Source: Burkholderia sp. Ax-1724 (GTDB lineage Bacteria > Pseudomonadota > Gammaproteobacteria > Burkholderiales > Burkholderiaceae). From it: a DNA stretch of 64,000 nucleotides. The position numbers and the translations under genes were made by a program. Under the pieces are notes generated by a model that saw nothing but the letters and a program-made list of their open reading frames with translations, did not search any database and was not told the DNA's origin. Numbering within the stretch: position 1 is the stretch's first letter; every line of letters starts with the position of its first letter. Positions 8,094 through 15,426 of this stretch are shown here, in pieces. The stretch covers positions 123,932 through 187,931 of the forward strand of contig NZ_VWWL01000016.1 of the NCBI RefSeq assembly GCF_011752995.1. Direction: 5' to 3'.

Positions 8094-9320
8094 TTATGAG
8101 TGAGCTTTTCGTTCAAGTTGCCGCAACTTGACGTTCAGGTCCGCGAGGGCCTCGGGGTCGACCTGAATCGCCTCCTCAACGAGACGGCGAATTGCACGCA
8201 GTTCGCCACCGCTATTGACTGCGAGCGCGTACACAATGACGTTGTTGCTCAGCCCCATCAGCAGAACCCTGTCGCTCGATACCCGGCGCTCGATCCATTG
8301 TTCTATTGGGCTGTCGAGCATTCCTAGCATCTGTACGTTCCAGTCATACTGATCTGTCCAGAACCAGGGGTTTGGCCGATATTCGATCGACTCTCCCAGC
8401 ATGTTGCGCGCGGCAACGATCGCCTGGTCTTGCGCGTTCTGCCATGATTCGAGACGCAGACGTCTTCCGGACGCGCCAAATGGGAAATTTGCACAATCAC
8501 CCGCGGCATAGACACCGGCGCCCGACGTCCGGCAATGCGCATCAACGTGTATGCCGTTGCCCGTTTCCAGACCAGACGCTTTGGCGAGCTCTTCATTCGG
8601 CTGCTGCCCAATGGCAACCACCACGAAATCGAACCGCTGCGGTGCATGGTCGGCAAACGTCAGCGCTACCCCCGACGCATGCTCCACGGAGGCAACCAGC
8701 CTTGCGCCCAGCATGAACTTCACGCCGTTCTGTTCGTGCCTGGCGCGCAAACGCTCCGAGAATTCGTGCGGCAACGCGCGGCCCAGTATCTGCTCCCCCG
8801 CTTCAACCACGGTGACATCGATTCCGCGCGCCCTTGCGCTTGCTGCGAACTCAAGCCCAAGGAAGCCGCCGCCGATGACGGCCACCGAACTAGCACCGGC
8901 CATGCGCTGCCGCACCCGCATCGCATCCGGCAGCGTACGCAGCGTGAATACATGGCGACTGTCCGGCGTGCCGGGCAGGTGGCGCGCGCGACCGCCTGTA
9001 GTCAACAGGCACTTGTCGAAGCTGATGCTTCGCCCGCTTCTGAGCATCGCAGTGCGGTGTGTCACGTCCAGTCTTTCGACACCGTCTGCGATCCAGTCGA
9101 TCTTTCTGGTGGCGTAGAAGTCGCTCGAATGTAGCCACGCGTCGAAGCATTCGTTATCGTCCACTGCCGTCAGTACCGTCTTTGACAATACAGGCCGCTC
9201 GTACGGCCTATGCTGTTCATCACCGACGAGCAGGACCGATCCCTCGAAGCCATGCGCCCTCAACGTCTCGGCTGCACGGCCGCCTGCCTGTCCGGCGCCG
9301 ACGATCAAAATCGTTTCCAC
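8094..9320 (-). CDS. NAD(P)H:ferredoxin reductase of the Rieske oxygenase system
   Basis: This 408-residue FAD-dependent pyridine nucleotide-disulfide oxidoreductase belongs to the BphA4/AndAa family. The N-terminal ILIVGAGQAGG binds FAD, VAVIGGGFLGLEF binds NAD(P)H, and GVYAAGDCANF is the second flavin motif; the C-terminal reductase domain is present. The start is a GTG at 9320 directly before the first Rossmann strand, with AGGA about ten bases upstream. It sits between the ferredoxin and alpha-subunit genes and should reduce that ferredoxin for the oxygenase. Confidence 0.88.
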   Translation of the reverse strand: METILIVGAGQAGGRAAETLRAHGFEGSVLLVGDEQHRPYERPVLSKTVLTAVDDNECFDAWLHSSDFYATRKIDWIADGVERLDVTHRTAMLRSGRSISFDKCLLTTGGRARHLPGTPDSRHVFTLRTLPDAMRVRQRMAGASSVAVIGGGFLGLEFAASARARGIDVTVVEAGEQILGRALPHEFSERLRARHEQNGVKFMLGARLVASVEHASGVALTFADHAPQRFDFVVVAIGQQPNEELAKASGLETGNGIHVDAHCRTSGAGVYAAGDCANFPFGASGRRLRLESWQNAQDQAIVAARNMLGESIEYRPNPWFWTDQYDWNVQMLGMLDSPIEQWIERRVSSDRVLLMGLSNNVIVYALAVNSGGELRAIRRLVEEAIQVDPEALADLNVKLRQLERKAHS

Positions 9321-9356
9321 TTTCGGATTCCTGACGTAGTCAAAAAGGTATGGCGC

Positions 9357-9662
9357 TCAGAGTTCAACCATCACCGCACCGCCTTCCACGTGGACCTTGT
9401 AAGTCCTGAGCGGAGCGCTCACCGGCGCACAAAGCGCGGCGCCGGTCTTCACATCGAATTTCCCCTGATGAAGCGGACACTCAACGCATCCGTCCTCGAG
9501 GAAACCGTCACTAAGCAGCGCGAACTGATGCGTGCACACGTTGTGCGTCGCATAGACCTCGCCATCTACGAGGTACAGGGCGATCTGCTCCTTGTCGACC
9601 GTTGCTGCGTAAGGCTCGTCCGGGTTCAGATCGTCAAGATTTGCCGCGAATTTGAGTGTCAT
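9357..9662 (-). CDS. Rieske-type ferredoxin of the oxygenase system
   Basis: The 101-residue soluble Rieske ferredoxin has ligands C43-x-H45 (VCTHQFALL) and C62-x2-H65 (CPLHQG). It shuttles electrons from the flavoprotein reductase to the oxygenase alpha subunit. It is the first gene of the minus-strand operon, and its ATG is 20 bp from the operator palindrome at 9683-9694. The length and motif spacing are those of the AndAb/BphA3 family. Confidence 0.9.
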   Translation of the reverse strand: MTLKFAANLDDLNPDEPYAATVDKEQIALYLVDGEVYATHNVCTHQFALLSDGFLEDGCVECPLHQGKFDVKTGAALCAPVSAPLRTYKVHVEGGAVMVEL

Positions 9663-9682
9663 CGACTTGCCTAGATAATTGA

Positions 9683-9729
9683 TCAGTATGCTGATGAATT
9701 GATAGTATCAGCAATTCGTCTTGAGTCAA
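9683..9729 (-). promoter_or_regulatory. Promoter and operator of the oxygenase/hydroxylase operon
   Basis: On the minus strand a sigma70-like promoter can be read: TTGACT (9724-9729), a 16-bp spacer, TACTAT (9702-9707). The palindrome TCAGTATGCTGA (9683-9694) falls at the expected transcription start, the position for a repressor. A further imperfect dyad, TGATAGTATCA, covers the -10 element. The same TCAG-N4-CTGA palindrome precedes the decarboxylase gene at 1664-1675. Confidence 0.6.
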
Positions 9730-10092
9730 TAAGGCAAGAACCTATCGTTTACCCTTTGAAAGTGGACTTTGCCGCAATAAGGGCCGAACGGTGAGCTCAA
9801 CAGCTGGCAGAAACGTGAACCGCATGATGAAGAAGACGAAGGGATGCAGACGGAACCGCACGCCGCAGTTTCGCGCCGATCAGTAGCGCAAGGATCTCGG
9901 ACCGGTTGATCACCGGCGACACCCCACTCGCCAGAATTATCAGCACACAGGACGTCCACCCCGGAACAATGAAGACGTTTTCAGCCCTCACCGGCTTATT
10001 TTTAGCCATGGGAGATCGGCACGGCGTACACGAAAGGAGACCATGCGCCTGTGAATCACTAGAGAATGAAAGGGACGGCGCGGCAGAATTGT
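9730..10092. other. Non-coding, probably decayed stretch
   Basis: No credible gene is seen between the oxygenase promoter and the aldo/keto reductase remnant. Short open frames on both strands have no recognisable domain and atypical composition. With the two pseudogenes that follow, this looks like decaying DNA at a boundary between two accessory clusters. Confidence 0.5.
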
Positions 10093-10544
10093 CGTGACGA
10101 GGTGATAATCGCGACAAAGTCGCGCGCCGTCGAGGACCTCGGACCGGGGCAGTCGCTGAGTTCATAGTTAAATTGGCTGAAGATAGCTTGCGACGTCTCA
10201 AAACCGACCGCATTGATCTCTATCAACTGCATTCGTATCGCGACCTATCGCCTCTTGATGAAGTTATCGATGCAACGAAAAGGCTCGTAGATTCAGGCAA
10301 GGTGCGATACGTCGGTTGCGGACATGCGAGCGACGAGGAGTTGAGACAACTCATCAGCTTGTACCGCCCAGGCCATTTCGTTTCTTGCCAGGTCGAATGC
10401 AACGTTCTGCAGCCGCAGGGGCTACGGCATCGGGCCTCGTTTTTTGATGAAAATCATCTCGCACTGTTGCCATTCAGGGTCTTGGGCGGCGGCGTTCTTA
10501 CTGGTAAATATGTGCATCGAGGAATGCAAGTCTTTGCAAACTGA
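10093..10544 (+). pseudogene. Aldo/keto reductase remnant
   Basis: Internal pieces of an aldo/keto reductase are recognisable: DEVIIATKSRA from 10096 (the strand-two motif), a TAG stop and frame change around 10168-10173, then EDSLRRLKTDRIDLYQLH (the conserved helix before the catalytic-domain strand), DEVIDATKRLVDSGKVRYVG and, near the end, GGGVLTGKY. The N-terminal catalytic Tyr/Lys part is absent and the C-terminal third is missing, so this is a fragment of a normally about 320-residue enzyme. No function is expected. Confidence 0.75.
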
Positions 10545-10548
10545 AGGA

Positions 10549-10998
10549 ATGGATAAGAAGGCTGTCCATAGCAAGACTGATTCCACTTGCCTTGCTATTA
10601 ACTTATATCGCGTCTGTGCCTCCGATTACGTTAGGCTTGCTTTACCCCGGGAGGGTTTAAGGGGGGCCAACCCTTACTCGGCACGATCCTGTCAAAGTCA
10701 CCGTTCCTGAATGCATCGTCGCGCCTCTGCTGGAAACAGTGGTGCTTCAGTGGCTTTGTATTCCGATCTTAAGAAAGGCGCGGGTCCGAGCAGGCTTCGC
10801 AGTCCTCGCTTCAGCAATTTTTTTCTCGCGCATAGTTACAGTGTTTTATACATAAGCCTAACGTTCTGTGTAGGGTTGGTGCTGGGTTCGGTGTTCGTGA
10901 TCGAAGACTCACGAAGAGGCAGGCCGTTTTTGGCGACGTTTTTGGTACACGCTCTTCACAACACAGTGACCACAGGAATGGTGATCTTAGCTGTTTGA
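10549..10998 (+). pseudogene. CPBP-family intramembrane protease remnant (frameshifted)
   Basis: Pieces of one membrane protein are spread over two reading frames. One frame reads RLIPLALLLTYIASVPPITL, then a TAA stop (10658-10660), then APLLETVVLQWLCIPILRK (the EExxxR-like motif region, with one Glu). The other frame continues with HSYSVLYISLTFCVGLVLG and LATFLVHALHNTVT, the C-terminal histidine motif of CPBP (CAAX protease/bacteriocin-processing) proteins. At least one stop and one frameshift, near 10822, break it. It lies head to tail after the aldo/keto reductase remnant, in line with a decayed segment. Confidence 0.65.
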
Positions 10999-11209
10999 CC
11001 ACATGCATAGCTGACGCAACGAACTCGGAGCGTGGTTGCAGCATCGCCTCGAAAGCTGCAGATCCGTGCTCATTCGTCCTCGGATACGCGCCATGATCGA
11101 CATGTCCTCGCGCCTTGAGTTCAAAAAACCCAGGAGGACCATCGAAAAGTGGCGGTCGCGGTCGGGACGATAACCGCAACCACACCATAAAAGTGAATTC
11201 CGAGTGCGG

Positions 11210-11635
11210 TTACCGGATTTCAGGCATGCCTGGCACCCGCCCTCGGCACAGGACCAAAGAGATATTGCAGTTTGGTATTGGGGACGAAAACATATGACGT
11301 GTGGTCTTCTCCGGGTAGAGGTTCCCTTGACGAGCACGCATCACAATCTCGTCCGGCGTCACCGTGAATCCCTCTCGCGTCGCCACTACCTCGACATGCT
11401 GGTAGTCAAGCCGTAAAACAGGAACCCTGATTAGACCGAGTGAACGCGCTGCCGCGAGACGATGATGACCGTCCATTACGGCAAGGCTTTCTTTTTCAAG
11501 AAGGATCGGCACGCGCCAAAGACCGCTGTATTTCATTGCATTCGCAAGTTCCTCGGCATGTGCCGCGCTGTGTTCCTCATTGCGCAGAATTCTCTCTGGA
11601 TCGATGAATTCGATTCCGACGGTCGCAAGTTTCAT
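11210..11635 (-). CDS. sbnI: ParB-fold free L-serine kinase, SbnI-like (staphyloferrin B precursor supply)
   Basis: The 141-residue protein has a ParB/sulfiredoxin fold. Visible motifs are the MDGHHRLAAARSLG box, typical of SbnI/SerK serine kinases and ParB-like nucleases, and a C-terminal YPEKTTRHMF. S. aureus SbnI (about 254 residues) uses ADP to make O-phospho-L-serine, the substrate of SbnA. This version is much shorter, as in other short ParB-like kinases. It is the last gene of the cluster and its ATG overlaps the stop of sbnH by four bases (ATGA). The kinase role is inferred from position and the DGHHR motif. Confidence 0.75.
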   Translation of the reverse strand: MKLATVGIEFIDPERILRNEEHSAAHAEELANAMKYSGLWRVPILLEKESLAVMDGHHRLAAARSLGLIRVPVLRLDYQHVEVVATREGFTVTPDEIVMRARQGNLYPEKTTRHMFSSPIPNCNISLVLCRGRVPGMPEIR

Positions 11636-12870
11636 GTCAACGTCCCTGCGCGGGCGTCAGCGTTCCTCACCACATCGAAAAACCTTCGCTCTGGATGCGG
11701 ATGGCTCAGGAAATCGTGATGCGATATATGCCATCCATATGCGCCTGCCAGTCTGAACACGACGCGATCACCCACTCGCAAACGCCCAACCTCGACTTCG
11801 CGCGCAAGAACATCTTTTGGGGTGCACAACTCTCCGCACAGCGTCACTGCCGCACACTCAAGCGATGGTCTCCCGAACGCATACGGCCACGTCTCGTTGG
11901 GCACGATTGAAAAGGGATGATTGTGCTGCCACGACGAAGGCAGACGAAAATGGTGGGTGCCACCACGCAGGATCGCGAAGTTCTTTCCGTGATTACTTTT
12001 GAGGTCGACGACTTCTGTTACGTAGTAGCCACAATCTGCGGCAATGAAACGCCCGCACTCGAACACAATCCGGCAACCCTTGTCGAAATCGGTCAGCAAA
12101 GCACCGAGTCCGGCGCAGAATGCGCTCCAGTCGAAACCGCTGTCGGGGTCGACATAATTGACGCCGATTCCTCCTCCGACGTTAAGCGTCTCCAGCCTCA
12201 GACCACATTCGCGCTGTAACCGGCGTGCGAGCGTCATGTAATGGGCCATCAAAGCAAGATGCGACTGCGCATCCAGATTGTTTGAGAGCGCGTGTATGTG
12301 CAAGCCCACAACCTCCACCGCCGCAAGCGTGTTTGCAATCGCAATCACTCGAGGTAATTCGTTTTCCTCGATGCCAAACTGAGTTGGCTGGCCGCCCATC
12401 GTCAATGTACCCGTCGGCCGTTTGCTATCCGGATCGACAGTCAGCGCGTTCGGGTTGACCCGCAGGAGCACGCGCGCGCTTCGCCCCATTTGCGCCGCCA
12501 CGGCATTGAGGCGCAGCAATTGCAGTTGGCTCTCGACGTGAAACAGCTCCACGCCGCGCGCCAGCCCGCCCTCGAGCTCCGAGTCGGTTTTTCCTGGGCC
12601 GCCAAAAACGATTCGCGCGTGAGGGCCAACTTCCCGGGCACGCGTCACCTCGCCGAGTGAGGCGACCTCGTAGCCCGCAACGATGCCATCGAGCGAGCGC
12701 AAAACCTCAGCATCGCTATTGGCTTTGATGGCATAAAACAACTCACAATTGCGCGGAAGCAATTCGACGAGCCCGGCAGTGCGCGTCCGCAGATGATCCA
12801 GATCGTAAAGATAAGCGCACACCGGCGATGCTACGCCAGCCAGATAGCGCTCAACCAAAGTTCGATTCAT
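11632..12870 (-). CDS. sbnH: PLP-dependent decarboxylase, SbnH-like (citryl-diaminopropionate decarboxylase)
   Basis: This 412-residue fold-type III PLP decarboxylase belongs to the ornithine/diaminopimelate decarboxylase family. The PLP lysine is in FYAIKANSD, the phosphate-binding loop in LNVGGGIGVNY and the late cysteine motif in CGELCTPKD. In staphyloferrin B synthesis it decarboxylates the citryl-L-diaminopropionate intermediate to citryl-diaminoethane. The start was placed at the ATG at 12870, which has AAGGGA at good spacing; the frame is open to 12900. The gene overlaps the end of sbnG by 20 bases and runs into sbnI with ATGA. Confidence 0.85.
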   Translation of the reverse strand: MNRTLVERYLAGVASPVCAYLYDLDHLRTRTAGLVELLPRNCELFYAIKANSDAEVLRSLDGIVAGYEVASLGEVTRAREVGPHARIVFGGPGKTDSELEGGLARGVELFHVESQLQLLRLNAVAAQMGRSARVLLRVNPNALTVDPDSKRPTGTLTMGGQPTQFGIEENELPRVIAIANTLAAVEVVGLHIHALSNNLDAQSHLALMAHYMTLARRLQRECGLRLETLNVGGGIGVNYVDPDSGFDWSAFCAGLGALLTDFDKGCRIVFECGRFIAADCGYYVTEVVDLKSNHGKNFAILRGGTHHFRLPSSWQHNHPFSIVPNETWPYAFGRPSLECAAVTLCGELCTPKDVLAREVEVGRLRVGDRVVFRLAGAYGWHISHHDFLSHPHPERRFFDVVRNADARAGTLT

Positions 12871-13660
12871 TCCCGAATCCCTTGAAAATCTTGCAGGCAT
12901 GCAGTTGCTCGACCATCGCTCGCCGCGCGATACCGCGATCGTCGCCAGCGATCAGCAGGCGAGTGCCGCAACGATGTACCGTGGCAATTTCGTCGGCGTT
13001 GCGCGGAAGTGCACAGAAGGCCTTGCCATGCTTGCGGGCCGTCGCCTCGATTCGCGCGAGCGCCGACCGTATCTCCGCGTGTCCAGTCTGCCACGGGATA
13101 CCCAAATCCTGTGACAGGTCCGCAGCGCCGCCGAGCAGAACATCGATCCCGTCGATCGAGGCAATGTCATCGAGCGAATCGAGTCCTGTGCGGTCTTCGA
13201 TCATCGCGACGACCAGCGTATCGTTCGATGCCTGCAGCACCGATTGCGCGAGATCGTCACGGCCGAAACCGTTTGTGGCGGTCGAATTCAAGCCGCGATA
13301 TCCCAATGGCGCGTGATAAGCGGACCTGACGGCAAGCCGAGCCTCATGCGCCGTTCGCACACGCGGAACGACGATGCCTTGCGCGCCAGCGTCCAGAACC
13401 TGAACGACTTGATGTGGCGCGACGACACGCACGAGCGCAGCGATGCCGCTTGCACGGGCGGCGAGGAGCATTGCGTTAAGCGTCGAACCGTCGATCAGCG
13501 TGTGCTCAAGATCGATCACGGTGAAATCAAATCCCGCGGCGGCGATCAGCTCAACCGATAGCGATGCGGGAGTTGAGCAAAACAGTCCAACCAACGGCGG
13601 CGTGCCGGCATCTCCAATGCGCTCTTTTAGTGATCTTGATGCCTCGGCGATTGATCTCAT
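12851..13660 (-). CDS. sbnG: HpcH/HpaI-family citrate synthase, SbnG-like
   Basis: The 269-residue TIM-barrel protein belongs to the HpcH/HpaI aldolase family. FTVIDLEHTLID carries the acidic residue of the metal site and GAQGIVVPRVRTAHEA the substrate loop. S. aureus SbnG condenses acetyl-CoA and oxaloacetate to citrate for the siderophore, independent of the TCA enzyme. Its ATG overlaps the stop of the preceding NIS synthetase by four bases. Generic HpaI aldolase activity is the alternative, but its exact place in an sbn-ordered operon argues for siderophore citrate synthesis. Confidence 0.85.
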   Translation of the reverse strand: MRSIAEASRSLKERIGDAGTPPLVGLFCSTPASLSVELIAAAGFDFTVIDLEHTLIDGSTLNAMLLAARASGIAALVRVVAPHQVVQVLDAGAQGIVVPRVRTAHEARLAVRSAYHAPLGYRGLNSTATNGFGRDDLAQSVLQASNDTLVVAMIEDRTGLDSLDDIASIDGIDVLLGGAADLSQDLGIPWQTGHAEIRSALARIEATARKHGKAFCALPRNADEIATVHRCGTRLLIAGDDRGIARRAMVEQLHACKIFKGFGNESNFG

Positions 13661-15426
13661 GCGAACTCCAGCTGGGCAAGCGGATTTGCGGTCGCGCGTG
13701 TTCGCAGACGGATCTCCGGTAGAAAGCGGCGACTTGCGAGCAACTCGACCTCCATCTCCGGCGCCAGACAGTCAAACAACGAAAAACGGTCTGCGAGATC
13801 GGGATGCTGACTTTGATAGTCGCCAATCGCACGAGCCACGATTGCCCAGAATTCGGTTTCGTCCAGATTGAAGTGGCAGGAGAAGAACCACGCAATCTCT
13901 GCGAGATTGACGAAGAAGAGCGCGTCGCAGGTGAAATCGCGCAGTTCATTGGCATCGTCCGTCTCGATGAACGAATTCGGATTGACGCGAGCGTGTTCCG
14001 CTGGCGGAGCATACAAAGACGGCGGCGGCACGGAAAGCCATTGCTTCGAATAGCGTACGCCGTCGTGGAAATCTTTCAGCGCAACGCGCACCGGCAGGCC
14101 GTCCATCTGCAGAAGCACCATGTTTTGCGCATGCGATTCAAGCGCAGTGCCATTGCGCCAAAGCAGATGGAGCACAGGCAGCCAGGCCCGCTCCACCAGT
14201 CGACGGACCCAGACTCGCGCGCCATGTTGCGCGATCCAGTCGGCGATCAGCGGCCGGCCATCGGCGTCGATATGCGTAAGCGCAGTCATTGGCAACGCCG
14301 ATTCGTTGGCCCGCACATGGCGATGCACGCTCTCGCGCCAGATACAGCCTAGCGCACCATAAAGCCCCGCGACGGGAACCGTCGGCACATAGGCGACGCC
14401 TACAATTTCCTTGAGTATCACGGGCCGCGCGAGTGGCTCGCTCCAGTCGGTTCGCGCGACGAGATCGTCAAGCCAGTCGCTGATCGGCGCAGCGTTGCAG
14501 ACGGTATGCGGCGCAAGCACCCGCGAGGTCGACGTATTGACGAGATTCATCGCCAGTTTCAACGATGGCGCATCGAGCCGATTGACGTTCGCCAGCGTCC
14601 GGATCGACTGCTGCGGCCGGTATCGTCCGGCAAGTGGTCCAATGGGCACCAGTTCGCGACGCGAGAACGCGGAATGGCAGACCGTTTCCGCAATGGCGCT
14701 CCATTGCCAGGGATGTACCGGCAGCGGCACGTAATGCGCGGGATTCAGGCCGCGTTGAGCAAGCTGCACGTTGAACGCCGCTTGTTCCTCCGGCGAAAGA
14801 AGCTGCTGGGCATCGCGTCCCGCCACGTCCCGGCTGACGTTCGAACGGCAATGATCCGAATGCACAGCCAGGAGTACCGGCGCGACGCCGGAAGAACATT
14901 CGGGCGCGTAACGTTCGTTGTCGTCGAGTGTGAAGCCGACTCTCGATTTGTATCCCGGATGGTAGGGATGCGCGCCGATTAGCGCGGATTCGATCTCATC
15001 GTAGCTCCCCGTGCGAAGCAGTTTTCCTGACTGCGCCATCCGGGTCTGCGCATCCTTGATATGTGTAGCCGACAACTCCGCAGCGAATTGCGAGAGGCGT
15101 ACCGGATCGGCACCGAGTTGCGGTCCCAGTTCCGCGACAACGCGCGCGACGTCATCCGCTTTCGTCATCACCCCGTTGTGGTCCCGGCTCACCGGCGAAA
15201 CAATCCGGACTCTGCCGAACGACGCGGTTCGTTGCGCCTTGCAACGATAGAACACCGCTTCGCCGCTGCTGGTGGTCGCCGAAATCGACAACGTTTCGCC
15301 GGACCACGCCGTGTCGGGCAGCGCACCTTCGAACAGTAGCGCCTCAAGCAATTGGCGGACGACGCGTTCTCCCGCTTCCTGATAGGCAGCGCTTTCGAAC
15401 AGCGCTTCGAATGCAGCGAATTTCAT
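13657..15426 (-). CDS. sbnF: IucA/IucC-family NIS siderophore synthetase (SbnF position)
   Basis: This 589-residue NRPS-independent siderophore synthetase has the family signatures: the nucleotide-binding region including VGFTLDDNERYAPE, the LPVHPWQW motif and ESHAQNMVLL. By position it should be the SbnF equivalent, which joins a second diaminopropionate to citryl-diaminoethane with ATP hydrolysis to AMP. The ATG at 15426 overlaps the upstream gene by four bases (ATGA); the frame is open to 15471 but the extension is not family-like. Assignment to SbnF rather than SbnC or SbnE rests on gene order. Confidence 0.85.
   Translation of the reverse strand: MKFAAFEALFESAAYQEAGERVVRQLLEALLFEGALPDTAWSGETLSISATTSSGEAVFYRCKAQRTASFGRVRIVSPVSRDHNGVMTKADDVARVVAELGPQLGADPVRLSQFAAELSATHIKDAQTRMAQSGKLLRTGSYDEIESALIGAHPYHPGYKSRVGFTLDDNERYAPECSSGVAPVLLAVHSDHCRSNVSRDVAGRDAQQLLSPEEQAAFNVQLAQRGLNPAHYVPLPVHPWQWSAIAETVCHSAFSRRELVPIGPLAGRYRPQQSIRTLANVNRLDAPSLKLAMNLVNTSTSRVLAPHTVCNAAPISDWLDDLVARTDWSEPLARPVILKEIVGVAYVPTVPVAGLYGALGCIWRESVHRHVRANESALPMTALTHIDADGRPLIADWIAQHGARVWVRRLVERAWLPVLHLLWRNGTALESHAQNMVLLQMDGLPVRVALKDFHDGVRYSKQWLSVPPPSLYAPPAEHARVNPNSFIETDDANELRDFTCDALFFVNLAEIAWFFSCHFNLDETEFWAIVARAIGDYQSQHPDLADRFSLFDCLAPEMEVELLASRRFLPEIRLRTRATANPLAQLEFA

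Noticed and set aside
6273..9662. Assignment of the Rieske system as anthranilate 1,2-dioxygenase or salicylate 5-hydroxylase
   Set aside because: The alpha subunit resembles both, but neither pathway needs the adjacent Mo hydroxylase, ACMSD-type decarboxylase and maleate isomerase. Kept only as an alternative.
9726..10213. Possible small membrane protein or IS fragment on the minus strand upstream of the oxygenase operon
   Set aside because: The frames lack a recognisable transposase or transporter motif and no terminal inverted repeats or target duplication were seen.
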